Below, piece by piece: positions 56,744 to 64,000 of a stretch of DNA of 64,000 nucleotides (position 1 is the stretch's first letter; every line of letters starts with the position of its first letter). The stretch is taken from contig NZ_JAHKRM010000032.1 in NCBI RefSeq assembly GCF_019396345.1, positions 1-64,000 on the forward strand. Reading direction: 5' to 3'. The position numbers and the translations under genes are program-made. The stretch is from Nonomuraea guangzhouensis (GTDB lineage: Bacteria; Actinomycetota; Actinomycetes; Streptosporangiales; Streptosporangiaceae). Under the pieces are notes generated by a model. The model searched no databases, was not told where the DNA came from, and saw nothing but the letters and a program-made list of their open reading frames with translations.

Positions 56744-58147
56744 ATGGTGCTTGCCCAGATCGCTCGCTGGACCGCCGCTCTCAGCATGGTGGCGGCCATG
56801 ACCTTCGCCGTCGCCCCGTCCTCTGCCGCGGCCGCGCGGCCCGACTTCCGGCCGGGCGCGCCCGGTCTCGGTGACCCCTACTTCCCCCTGGAGGGCAACG
56901 GCGGGTACGACGCCCAGCACTACTCCCTCAACCTCGCCTACGACCCTGCCACCAAGGTGCTCAGGGGGACGGTGCACATGCTGGCTCGCGCCACACAGGA
57001 CCTGTCCCGCTTCGATCTGGACTTCCAGCAGCTCACCGTGCGATCGGTCACGGTCAACGGCCGCCAGGCCGCCTATGCGCGCGACGGCCAGGAACTGGTC
57101 GTCACCCCCAACGCGGGCCTGCGGCGTCATAGCGTGTTCGACGTGGGCGTCACCTACGACGGCATCCCGCAGCCGCTCGGCGGCCCGATCGTGTTCGGCC
57201 TGCCGTACGGGTGGATCGCCACGGAGGACGGCGTGCTCGTCGCCTGCGAGCCGAACGCGGCCAGCACCTGGTTCCCCTCCAACGACCACCCGAGCGACAA
57301 GGCGACCTACTCCATCTCGGTGACCGTCCCGAAGGGGCTCACCGCCGCGTCGAACGGCGTGCTGGCGGCGCAGGTCACTCACGGTGACACGACGACCTTC
57401 CTGTGGAACGAGCTGCGTCCGATGGCGTCGTACCTGGTCACGACCACGATCGGCCGGTTCGACGTGCAGAAGGGCAGGACGCCGGACGGCCTGCGCGAAT
57501 GGGTCGCCACCGATCCGACCGTGCCCGGCACCGAGGTCGTCTTCCAGCAGACCGCCGACATCACCGACTACTGGAGCGAACTGTTCGGGCGCTACCCGTT
57601 CGAGGAGACGGGCGCGATCGTGGACAACGTCCCCATCGTCGGCTTCTCGCTGGAGACTCAGACCAAGCCGCTGTACTCCGCCGTCCGCAGCGAGACAACG
57701 GTCGCGCACGAGCTCGCCCATCAGTGGTTCGGCGACAGCGTTTCGGTGCGGACCTGGCAGCACATCTGGCTCAACGAGGGCTTCGCCACCTTCGCCCAGC
57801 GCTACTGGACCGAGCACACCGGTGGCGAGAGCGTCCAGGCGTGGTTCGACCGGCAGTACGCCACCAGGCCGGAGTCGTTCTGGCTACCGAAGGTGGCCGA
57901 CCCGCAGCGCGACACCATGTTCGACACCGCCGTCTACAACCGCGGCGGCATGACGCTCCAGGCGCTGCGGGTGAAGATCGGCGACGAGCCCTTCTTCCGG
58001 CTGCTGCGGACGTGGGCGGCCGATCATCGCTACGGCCTGGCCGACACCGACGAGTTCATCACGCTCGCGGAGAAGATCTCCGGCCGGGACCTGACCGAGT
58101 TCTTCAACGTCTGGCTGTTCACCCCGAGCAAGCCCGTGACGTGGTGA
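56744..58147 (+). CDS. Secreted M1-family metallopeptidase
   Basis: 467 residues; GGAGG six bases before the ATG. Signal peptide about 1-30 (WTAALSMVAAMTFAVAPSSAAAA). M1 fold: N-terminal beta domain (about 45-230), then the gluzincin active site HELAHQWFGD (His322, Glu323, His326) with third zinc ligand Glu345 in NEGFATF. The usual exopeptidase GAMEN motif is not evident (VGFSLETQTKP occupies its place), so true aminopeptidase activity is uncertain. Shorter than full M1 enzymes: the helical C-terminal domain is missing, as in many actinobacterial secreted members. Confidence 0.92.
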   Translation: MVLAQIARWTAALSMVAAMTFAVAPSSAAAARPDFRPGAPGLGDPYFPLEGNGGYDAQHYSLNLAYDPATKVLRGTVHMLARATQDLSRFDLDFQQLTVRSVTVNGRQAAYARDGQELVVTPNAGLRRHSVFDVGVTYDGIPQPLGGPIVFGLPYGWIATEDGVLVACEPNAASTWFPSNDHPSDKATYSISVTVPKGLTAASNGVLAAQVTHGDTTTFLWNELRPMASYLVTTTIGRFDVQKGRTPDGLREWVATDPTVPGTEVVFQQTADITDYWSELFGRYPFEETGAIVDNVPIVGFSLETQTKPLYSAVRSETTVAHELAHQWFGDSVSVRTWQHIWLNEGFATFAQRYWTEHTGGESVQAWFDRQYATRPESFWLPKVADPQRDTMFDTAVYNRGGMTLQALRVKIGDEPFFRLLRTWAADHRYGLADTDEFITLAEKISGRDLTEFFNVWLFTPSKPVTW

Positions 58148-58215
58148 CGACGTTCTGACTGCGGCGCTCTCGTACGTTTCGAGGTCGTCGGCTGATTTCG
58201 GGGGATGGGCCGGGG

Positions 58216-58440
58216 ATGCGGATACGGTTGCTCGGGCCGGTTGACGTAGTCGCGGACGGGATGTCCGGCCGGTGAGCGGGCCGCGCCGCAAGGCGGTCCT
58301 GGCGATGCTCGCGCTGCACCGCGGTGAGATCGTCAGCAACGACCGGCTCGCCGACGTGATCTGGGCCGGCAACCCGCCGGCGACGCCGCTGAACACGGTC
58401 CAGCGCCACGTCTCGCATCTGCGCCAGGTGCTGGGCCGAG
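58216..58440 (+). pseudogene. Frameshifted, truncated BTAD/AfsR-type regulator remnant
   Basis: ATG 58216 opens a typical BTAD N-terminus (MRIRLLGPVDVVADG) but stops at 58273-58275. The matching continuation is in another frame from 58272 (SGPRRKAVLAMLALHRGEIV...NTVQRHVSHLRQVLG), after which similarity to the family ends near 58440. The activation domain is missing. The rest of the gap up to 58596 holds no recognised gene. Confidence 0.75.
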
Positions 58441-58596
58441 CAGCAGGTACAACCCGACATCAGCGAGGTGCTCGACCCCAGATTCCATCAGTCGCAGATC
58501 CTTATCGCCAGGCAGACGGCGACAGTGATCACCTCCAGCGGACCCAAGATCCCGAAGCGCACAAATCCAGAGCGATGCTGCTGAATCGCCCCCGGC

Positions 58597-59928
58597 TTAG
58601 GTAGAAGATGTGGTGCGTCCCGGGTTGCGGCGCTGGACGTACAGGCGGTTGCCCTTCGGCCCCGTCCATTCCACCCGCACGACCCCGGCCACCGCCGTGT
58701 CGGCGACGCGCGACGGGTCGGCCCAGTAGCCGAACCTGGGGTTGCGGAAGAACGTCGCCCACAGCTGGCCGCTGCGATCCGCGAAGATGTTGTTGTGACC
58801 GGCCCCGACGCCCAGGGTCCACCGCTGGGAATACGGTCCCTCGAAGTGGTCGGAGACGGCGACGACCGCGTCGTAGTGATACTGCTCGCGACCGGCGCCG
58901 GCCGGGTCGTAGGCGTAGCGGGTGCTGCCGTCGGCGTTGGTCGAGGATCGGTTCCAGGCGGCGTGCAGGAGGAAGTACTTGCCGCCGTGCTTGAAGACGT
59001 ACGCGCCTTCCAGATACGGCTCGGGCGAGTAGGGCGTCTGCTGGAACGCCGGGAGGTTGGTGGTCGGGACGATGTCCTCCATGTCGTCCCGGAACTTCGC
59101 GTACAGGTTGTTGTGCAGGACGAGCCAGGCGTCGTCGCCTTCGGAGTAGAGGCCGCCGTCGATGTGGTGGTACGCGCCGGGCTTGATGAAGGCGGGTCCG
59201 CCGATGACAGGGTCGCCGAAGGGCTTTTCGAGGTTGCCTCGGACGAGGCGGTACGGGCCTTCGACCCCGCCCTCGCTCACGAGCATGAACGAGCCCACCT
59301 TCGTCGAATGATCGCCCATGCAGGCGACGATGTACCACTTGCCGCGGAAATAGTGCACTTCCGGGGCCCAGACATCGCCGCGCTTGCCGAACTGGCCCTC
59401 GTCGGTCCAGTACTCCTGCCACGGAGCGACGACCGTGCGCCCGGCCCGGTTCTCGCCGGCGAACTCGGGCGACCACACCTTGCCCTTTTCGGCGCCGGGG
59501 CGGATGCCGGTCGTGTCGGCCAGCCTCCACGGCCCGCGCAGGGACGGGGACGTCCACACGAAGATGCCGTCGTTCCACGGGGCCGCCCCCGGGAGCCCCG
59601 CCGACCGGGTGGTGCCGGTGGCGACGTAGATCGGGCGACCCTTGACGACGAAGCAGTTGACGTACGTGTCCCGCATCCAGACCCGGCCGAGTTCCTTGTC
59701 CCGGGGGCGCAGTTCCAGCGGCAGGATGAAGGAGTTGTCCGCGCGCGGCCACAGGTCGAGCCGGGTGTCGGCGAGACCGTACGGCTCGAGGTCCGGCCAG
59801 TTCGACGGGTATCGCGTCGTAGCCGCCTGCGCGGTGGTCGCGGGCAGTGCCGCCGCTCCCAGAACGCCGGCGGCGCCCGCCAGCAGGGACCGTCGGTTCA
59901 CGTTCAACCCGTTGTCGGAACCAGTCAT
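58597..59928 (-). CDS. Tat-exported glycoside hydrolase family 43-like protein
   Basis: 443 residues. Twin-arginine signal (NRRSLLAGAAGVLGAAALP). Five-bladed propeller features of GH43: WNDGIFVWTSPSLRGPW, WAPEVHYFRGKWYIVACMGD, GPAFIKPGAYHHIDGG, EGAYVFKHGGKYFLLHAAW and AGHNNIFADRSGQLWATF. The acidic residues in KVWSPEF, WAPEVH and LEGAYVF are candidates for the catalytic set. Members cleave arabinose-, xylose- or galactose-containing polysaccharides; the exact substrate is not decided. A 178-bp gap with no gene lies upstream. Confidence 0.88.
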   Translation of the reverse strand: MTGSDNGLNVNRRSLLAGAAGVLGAAALPATTAQAATTRYPSNWPDLEPYGLADTRLDLWPRADNSFILPLELRPRDKELGRVWMRDTYVNCFVVKGRPIYVATGTTRSAGLPGAAPWNDGIFVWTSPSLRGPWRLADTTGIRPGAEKGKVWSPEFAGENRAGRTVVAPWQEYWTDEGQFGKRGDVWAPEVHYFRGKWYIVACMGDHSTKVGSFMLVSEGGVEGPYRLVRGNLEKPFGDPVIGGPAFIKPGAYHHIDGGLYSEGDDAWLVLHNNLYAKFRDDMEDIVPTTNLPAFQQTPYSPEPYLEGAYVFKHGGKYFLLHAAWNRSSTNADGSTRYAYDPAGAGREQYHYDAVVAVSDHFEGPYSQRWTLGVGAGHNNIFADRSGQLWATFFRNPRFGYWADPSRVADTAVAGVVRVEWTGPKGNRLYVQRRNPGRTTSST

Positions 59929-60106
59929 CAGTTACGTCCTTCACATCAGCGCGGTCTGCGGCGAGTGTGCCCGGCCGCTAAAATGTCATCAATAACCCGG
60001 CAAAAACTGCTGAAAACCGCACAGGTAGCCGCCGGTGAGCGCCGGGCCGAACTGGCCACGGCCTTCCTCACCACAGAAGACCGCGGCCGGCCACGTGACA
60101 GCCTGG

Positions 60107-61282
60107 TCAGGGCTGCTGCAGCGCGCGGAAGTCCTCGAGCCAGTAGCCGCGCCCCGACAGGTCAGCGCGGGGTCGTACGGTCTTGGCGGCATACACGCTG
60201 TTGAGCAGCCACGGGGTCTTGTCGGGGCCGAAGTTCGCGACCATCGCGTCTTCCTGCTTGAAGCCGTACGTGGCCACCGCCAGCCGCCCGGTGCCCCGAT
60301 ACAGCTTCATCTGGTCGCGCAGGAAGCCCGCCTGGCCGGTGAACCACGGGCTGCTCTTCAGGAAGTCATCCCACTTCCGCTCGCTGAACGGCGCGTCGAT
60401 GGCGGCCTTGATGACCTGCCACACCAGGGTGCCGGAGGGGAAGCCGTACTTCTGGGCGAACGTGGCCGGGACCGGGTCCTGCAGGTGCTCTTTCCAGTAC
60501 CAGACCAGGGAGAACTCGGTGACCAGGAACGTCTGGTCGGGGCGCATCCTCGGCAGGATGAAGTCCAGGAACGGCTGCGCGGCCTGCGGCGAGGGGATGT
60601 GCGGGTGGATGTCCACGCCCTCGATCTCCGGCGTTTCACGCACGAAGGTCATCCAGCGCTCGGCCGCCGGCGTGCGGCGGTCCGGCAGGTCGAGCCGGTT
60701 CAGCGCGCCCATGTAGAGCACGGTGCGGCAGTTGGCGCCGCAGTGCGCGCGCCGGTAGTCGATCACGTGCCGGGCGACGGTCTCGTAGAACGTGTTGAGT
60801 CGCGCGTCGCGCTCGGCGGGCAGGCTCTCGATGAACGGCTCGTTGCCGATCGCGATGATCTTCACCTTGTTCAGCACCGCAGGCAGGACCCGGTCCAGGC
60901 GGGCCAGCTCGGCGGCCATCCCGGCGCTGCCCGGAGCGGGGAACGAGGCCCGGTCGTAGGGGAACTTCAGGCTCAGGATGGTGTCGTAGCCCTTACCGGC
61001 CGCCTTGGTGATCGTGCTGATCGCTTCGTGCTTGGCGGGGTCGCCCTGCTGGGTTTGGGGCATCGGGAAGAAGCCGCGGATCCACCGGGCGCGCGCCTCG
61101 CGCAGCTCCGGGTAGTCCAGCGAGTCGAGGTTCTCGTTGAAGTTGGCGCCCAGCGCGCCGTACGCGAGGGCGCGCGGCTTGTCGACGGCCACGGATTCGG
61201 CTCCTTGCGCAGTGGCGGCGTGGGTGAGGGTCGAGAGGGCGAGAACCGCTGTCATGGCGATGGTCGACAGTCGGCGCAGCAT
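60107..61282 (-). CDS. Secreted TIM-barrel glycosidase-like protein of unclear family
   Basis: 391 residues from ATG 61282, which begins a signal peptide (LRRLSTIAMTAVLALSTLTHAATA). Barrel-like strands end in KIIAIGNEPFIES (possible acid/base Glu after Asn, as in clan GH-A) and FLVTEFSLVWYW (possible nucleophile Glu). I do not recognise a defined GH family. It follows the LacI gene by 88 bp on the same strand, with a perfect GTTTGCGCAAAC operator between, so it is induced with the sugar-uptake gene at 62682. Confidence 0.78.
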   Translation of the reverse strand: MLRRLSTIAMTAVLALSTLTHAATAQGAESVAVDKPRALAYGALGANFNENLDSLDYPELREARARWIRGFFPMPQTQQGDPAKHEAISTITKAAGKGYDTILSLKFPYDRASFPAPGSAGMAAELARLDRVLPAVLNKVKIIAIGNEPFIESLPAERDARLNTFYETVARHVIDYRRAHCGANCRTVLYMGALNRLDLPDRRTPAAERWMTFVRETPEIEGVDIHPHIPSPQAAQPFLDFILPRMRPDQTFLVTEFSLVWYWKEHLQDPVPATFAQKYGFPSGTLVWQVIKAAIDAPFSERKWDDFLKSSPWFTGQAGFLRDQMKLYRGTGRLAVATYGFKQEDAMVANFGPDKTPWLLNSVYAAKTVRPRADLSGRGYWLEDFRALQQP

Positions 61283-61323
61283 GTGGCCTGCTTTCTCAGA
61301 GGAGGAGGTCGGGCGGCATTCAT

Positions 61324-61335
61324 GTTTGCGCAAAC
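61324..61335. promoter_or_regulatory. LacI operator GTTTGCGCAAAC, glycosidase promoter
   Basis: Perfect 12-bp palindrome with the central CG step common to LacI-family operators, 42 bp before the glycosidase start. Identical to 62590-62601. Confidence 0.85.
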
Positions 61336-61370
61336 CCGATCTGCCCGTCAATGGCCGCGGGCGGCGGAGG

Positions 61371-62408
61371 TCAGCGCCGCGGTGGCGCGGTGGAGGCCCG
61401 CACCACCAGCTCCGGCAGGACGAACCGGCTGGCGGAGGTGGGCGCCTCGGCCCCCTGCGGGGCCTCGATCTGCGCGATCAGCTGCTCGAGGCAGCGGCGG
61501 CCCACCGCGGCGAGGTCCTGGCGGACGGTCGTCAGCGGCGGGTTGAGAAAGGGCGTGAAGTCGAGGTCGTCGAACCCGACGACGCTCAGGTCGTCGGGCA
61601 CCCTGCGGCCCAGCTCGGTAGCGGCCCTGAGCACGCCCACGGCCATCTGGTCGTTGGCGGCGAAGACGGCGGTCACGTCGTCGTCGGCCAGCAGGCGCCG
61701 GGCGGCGTCGTACCCCGACTGCGGGGACCAGTCGCCGACGGCGGGCGGCGGTACGGCGCGGCCCGCCCGCTTCAGCAGCCGCTGCCACGCGGCCCTGCGC
61801 CGCTGCGCCGGGATCGAGCCGGTCGGCCCGGCCACGTGGTGGACGGTGGCGTGGCCGAGCCCGAGCAGGTGCTCCACGGCGGCGCGGGCGCCGGCGGCCT
61901 CGTCCATGCCGAACGTGGGGTGCCGGTGCGCCGCCCTGCTGTCGGCGATCACCACCGGCACCTCGTCGGGAAGCCGCAGGTGCGGGGTGTCGAGCACCCG
62001 GCCCTCGATCACGATCACGCCGTCCACGGCGCGGTCGGTGAGGCCGCGGACGGCGGCGCGGACGTCCTTCTCGGTCGGGCTGTCGACCATCGCGACGCTC
62101 ACCGAGTAGCCGCGGGCCTGGGCGCCGGTCACGACGGCCTCCACGATGCGGACGTTGAGCACGGCGCTGAGGTTGAACATGACGACGCCGATCGTGCGGA
62201 AGCGGCCGGTGGCCAGCGCCCGCGCGGCGATGTTGGCGCGGTAGCCGAGCTGTCTCATGGCCGTCTCGACCTTGAGCCTCGTGGCGGCGGTCACCCGGTC
62301 GTTGCCGTTCGCGACCCGGGACACGGTCTGGCCCGATACGCCCGCGAGCTTGGCGACGTCCGCCATCGACGGCCCGCCGGACGATCCCGTACCTGGTAGT
62401 CGAGCCAC
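61371..62408 (-). CDS. LacI-family transcriptional regulator
   Basis: 345 residues from GTG 62408 (GGGAGAG upstream). Helix-turn-helix SMADVAKLAGVSGQTVSRVANG begins at residue 14, then hinge (RANIAARALATGR) and a sugar-binding domain (TIGVVMFNLSAVL; VFAANDQMAVGVLRAA; LSVVGFDDLDFTPF). Three operator-like palindromes flank it: one before the downstream glycosidase, one upstream of its own start and one at the solute-binding protein promoter. It probably represses all three units. Confidence 0.94.
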   Translation of the reverse strand: MARLPGTGSSGGPSMADVAKLAGVSGQTVSRVANGNDRVTAATRLKVETAMRQLGYRANIAARALATGRFRTIGVVMFNLSAVLNVRIVEAVVTGAQARGYSVSVAMVDSPTEKDVRAAVRGLTDRAVDGVIVIEGRVLDTPHLRLPDEVPVVIADSRAAHRHPTFGMDEAAGARAAVEHLLGLGHATVHHVAGPTGSIPAQRRRAAWQRLLKRAGRAVPPPAVGDWSPQSGYDAARRLLADDDVTAVFAANDQMAVGVLRAATELGRRVPDDLSVVGFDDLDFTPFLNPPLTTVRQDLAAVGRRCLEQLIAQIEAPQGAEAPTSASRFVLPELVVRASTAPPRR

Positions 62409-62491
62409 GCGGGGCGCTCTCCCTTCCTCGTAGCAGCGGCGTCAAGGCTACATCGACGCCGTTCGTGGCTGCTAACGGGGCCGCCACGCCT

Positions 62492-62503
62492 GTTTCCGCA
62501 AAC
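62492..62503. promoter_or_regulatory. LacI operator variant GTTTCCGCAAAC, own promoter
   Basis: One mismatch from the perfect palindrome; flanks extend symmetry to CTGTTTCCGCAAACAG. It lies 84 bp upstream of the LacI start, fitting autoregulation. Confidence 0.7.
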
Positions 62504-62563
62504 AGGCTCTAGGGGAGGGTATGGCCCCTGAACTGGCCTTTTGAGAACTTCACCGGGACGCCC

Positions 62564-62592
62564 TTGACGTTGATAGACGTCAACCGTAGGTT
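62564..62592 (+). promoter_or_regulatory. Promoter of the solute-binding protein gene
   Basis: TTGACG (62564-62569) and TAGGTT (62587-62592) are 17 bp apart. TTGACGT (62564-62570) and ACGTCAA (62577-62583) also form an inverted repeat over the -35 box, a possible second operator. Confidence 0.6.
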
Positions 62593-62601
62593 TGCGCAAA
62601 C
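62590..62601. promoter_or_regulatory. LacI operator GTTTGCGCAAAC, solute-binding protein promoter
   Basis: Perfect palindrome that overlaps the -10 box and probable transcription start, so binding would block RNA polymerase directly. Confidence 0.85.
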
Positions 62602-62681
62602 ATGGATCCGCTTCGCGGGGAGTCCTGATCGTTCGGGGCTGGGCGGGATCGTGACCGAGCCGACTACGAAGAGGAGTCGCC

Positions 62682-64000
62682 ATGGGGTCGCATCGCCGAA
62701 TCCCTGGAATCCCACCCGGCGTGGCAGGCGTCAGCCGCCGCCAGTTCCTCGGCGGCGCGAGCGCCGCCGTCCTGGCCACGGCGCTGACCGCGTGCACCGG
62801 CGGCGGGCAGCTGAGCCGCCGGAGCCAGGACGCGGGTAACACGCTGCAGTGGTGGGACCAGTTCAGGCCGCTGACCAAAATGCTGGAGAGCGACCTGTTC
62901 ACCCCTTACGAGCAGGGCCACCAGGGCGTCACGATCGAACGGCGCCAGATGGACGCGCCCGACCTGGGCCAGGCGCTGCAGGTGGCCAGGCGCAGCAACC
63001 AGATGCCGGACGTGCACTCGCTGGCGGGGCTGGGCGCGGTCTCCCCGGCCGCCCTGGTCGGCGAGGGCTGGTTCCAGCCGGTCGGCAAGCTGGCCGATTT
63101 CGCCGGCAGCCCGATCGCCGGGCAGCTCTACGACGGCATCCACCGCTTCAACGGTGAGATCTACTCCTTCGCCCCGTTCTCCGGCCGCAATCACGACGCG
63201 GTGCCGTGGTTCAACTCGGCGCTGCTCAAGGAGGCCAAGCTGGATCCCGAGGACGAGCCGGCCACCTGGGACGACCTGCGCGCCGTCGCCCGCCGCCTGA
63301 CCAAGGGCGACGTGCACGGGATGGTGATCCCGCTCAAGGATCCCGCGTACCTGGCGGCGCTGGTGCACCGGCTCGCCACGACCGCGGGCGCCCCCGGCCC
63401 CGGCGCCGTCGACTGGGCGACGGGCGAGTACGTCCACGACTCCCAGCCGTACATCGACGCCATCGAGTTCCTCGTCTCGCTGCAGAAGGACAAGGTCGTC
63501 CACCCGGCGTCCGCGTCGATGGGCCCGCGCGACGCCCGCGCCCGCTGGGCAGCCGGGCAGGCGGCCATCTACCTGTGGGGCGCGTGGTTCGTCGGCGGCC
63601 TGCGCGTGGACGAGCCCGAGGCGGTCGAGCGCGGGGTCGGCGTGTGGCACATCCCGTGCCCCGAGACCACCAGGAACTTCGTCTACAGCCCTCCGTCGCC
63701 CGGCACGTTCTGGGTGTCGGGCCAGTCGAAGAAGGCCAAGACCGCGGCCGAGGTGCTGTTGGCGATGACCACCAAGGAGTTCCAGCTCAAGCTGGCCGCC
63801 GCCATGGACCAGCCGCCCGCGCTGGCCGAGGTGGTGAAGGAGGCGGAGGTGCACCCCGCCTACCGGCAGTGTGTCGCCAACTTCCAGGACGACGTGCGCA
63901 TCGGGCCGGTGCCCGAGGTCGGCACGCCGGGCGTGTGGCAGGTGCTCGCCGAGATGCGCGACATCCACCCCGACCTCGGCGACATCGTCCAGTCGGTGCT
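62682..64000 (+). CDS. ABC transporter sugar-binding lipoprotein (family 1), 3' truncated by the window
   Basis: ATG 62682 has GAGGAG five bases before its spacer (62671-62676). The frame is open to the end of the window; 439 residues are seen. A twin-arginine lipoprotein signal (SRRQFLGGASAAVLATALTAC, lipobox LTAC, Cys about 38) is followed by a family 1 extracellular solute-binding fold: TLQWWDQF, PYEQGHQGVTIE, MPDVHSLAG, WFNSALLKEAKLDPEDEP, TWDDLRAVARRLT and AAIYLWGAWFVGG. It captures a sugar for an ABC importer whose permeases probably lie to the right. LacI operator and promoter lie just upstream. Confidence 0.9.
   Translation, partial: MGSHRRIPGIPPGVAGVSRRQFLGGASAAVLATALTACTGGGQLSRRSQDAGNTLQWWDQFRPLTKMLESDLFTPYEQGHQGVTIERRQMDAPDLGQALQVARRSNQMPDVHSLAGLGAVSPAALVGEGWFQPVGKLADFAGSPIAGQLYDGIHRFNGEIYSFAPFSGRNHDAVPWFNSALLKEAKLDPEDEPATWDDLRAVARRLTKGDVHGMVIPLKDPAYLAALVHRLATTAGAPGPGAVDWATGEYVHDSQPYIDAIEFLVSLQKDKVVHPASASMGPRDARARWAAGQAAIYLWGAWFVGGLRVDEPEAVERGVGVWHIPCPETTRNFVYSPPSPGTFWVSGQSKKAKTAAEVLLAMTTKEFQLKLAAAMDQPPALAEVVKEAEVHPAYRQCVANFQDDVRIGPVPEVGTPGVWQVLAEMRDIHPDLGDIVQSV

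Noticed and set aside
58440..58596. Possible transposase or other gene remnant after the BTAD pseudogene
   Set aside because: The frames are short and match no family I can recognise; no inverted repeats or target duplications were seen.

Overview
The window is high-GC actinomycete DNA. Evidence is the strong GC bias at third codon positions, SARP/BTAD-family regulators, GTG starts, GTGA/ATGA stop-start overlaps and rare TTA leucine codons. A Streptosporangiaceae-like genome (for example Nonomuraea) fits, but that placement is an inference. No tRNA, rRNA, CRISPR array or intact insertion sequence was seen.

Region 1 (2-29.2 kb) is the right-hand part of a nonribosomal peptide cluster. A large NRPS, open at the left edge, carries C*-A-PCP / C-A-PCP / C-A-PCP / C-A-PCP-E. 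It hands over to C-PCP / C-A-PCP-TE. The first module of the second protein has no adenylation domain. The C-terminal third of A3 and that of the last A domain, each with its PCP, are almost identical in DNA, which suggests recent gene conversion. Tailoring and supply genes follow: an FAD oxidoreductase and a P450 (minus strand), then a plus-strand set of Asp/Glu racemase, SbnB-like 2,3-diaminopropionate enzyme, AsnO/VioC-type oxygenase and a shortened methyltransferase-like protein. Pocket residues read by eye suggest Asn for A1 and a diamino acid for A4, which fits the oxygenase and SbnB. A soluble histidine kinase, its NarL-type regulator and a small SARP follow. Between the SARP and a UbiA-family membrane prenyltransferase lie five helically phased repeats.

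Region 2 (29.2-44.5 kb) looks like a lipid-linked sugar or envelope-modification locus. It has a CAP-domain lipoprotein, an LPG-synthase-type membrane protein, four membrane-anchored GT2 glycosyltransferases and two VanJ-like EEP membrane phosphatases. It also has a class III aminotransferase, an NAD-dependent epimerase and a polyprenyl-phosphate phosphoribosyltransferase-like UbiA protein. Two BTAD regulators accompany it, one with an NB-ARC module. Two SARP-type regulators here suggest specialised rather than housekeeping metabolism. This gene combination is the best candidate for an undescribed system.

Region 3 (44.7-64 kb) is catabolic and cell-envelope accessory DNA: LacI with a GH115 alpha-glucuronidase; an M15 D,D-peptidase divergent from an OmpR-type two-component system plus lipoprotein; a GntR/FCD regulator with a secreted sialidase; a secreted M1 peptidase; a frameshifted BTAD regulator remnant; a GH43 enzyme; an uncharacterised secreted TIM-barrel-like glycosidase; and a LacI regulator with perfect GTTTGCGCAAAC operators in front of the glycosidase and a Tat-exported sugar-binding lipoprotein that runs off the right edge.
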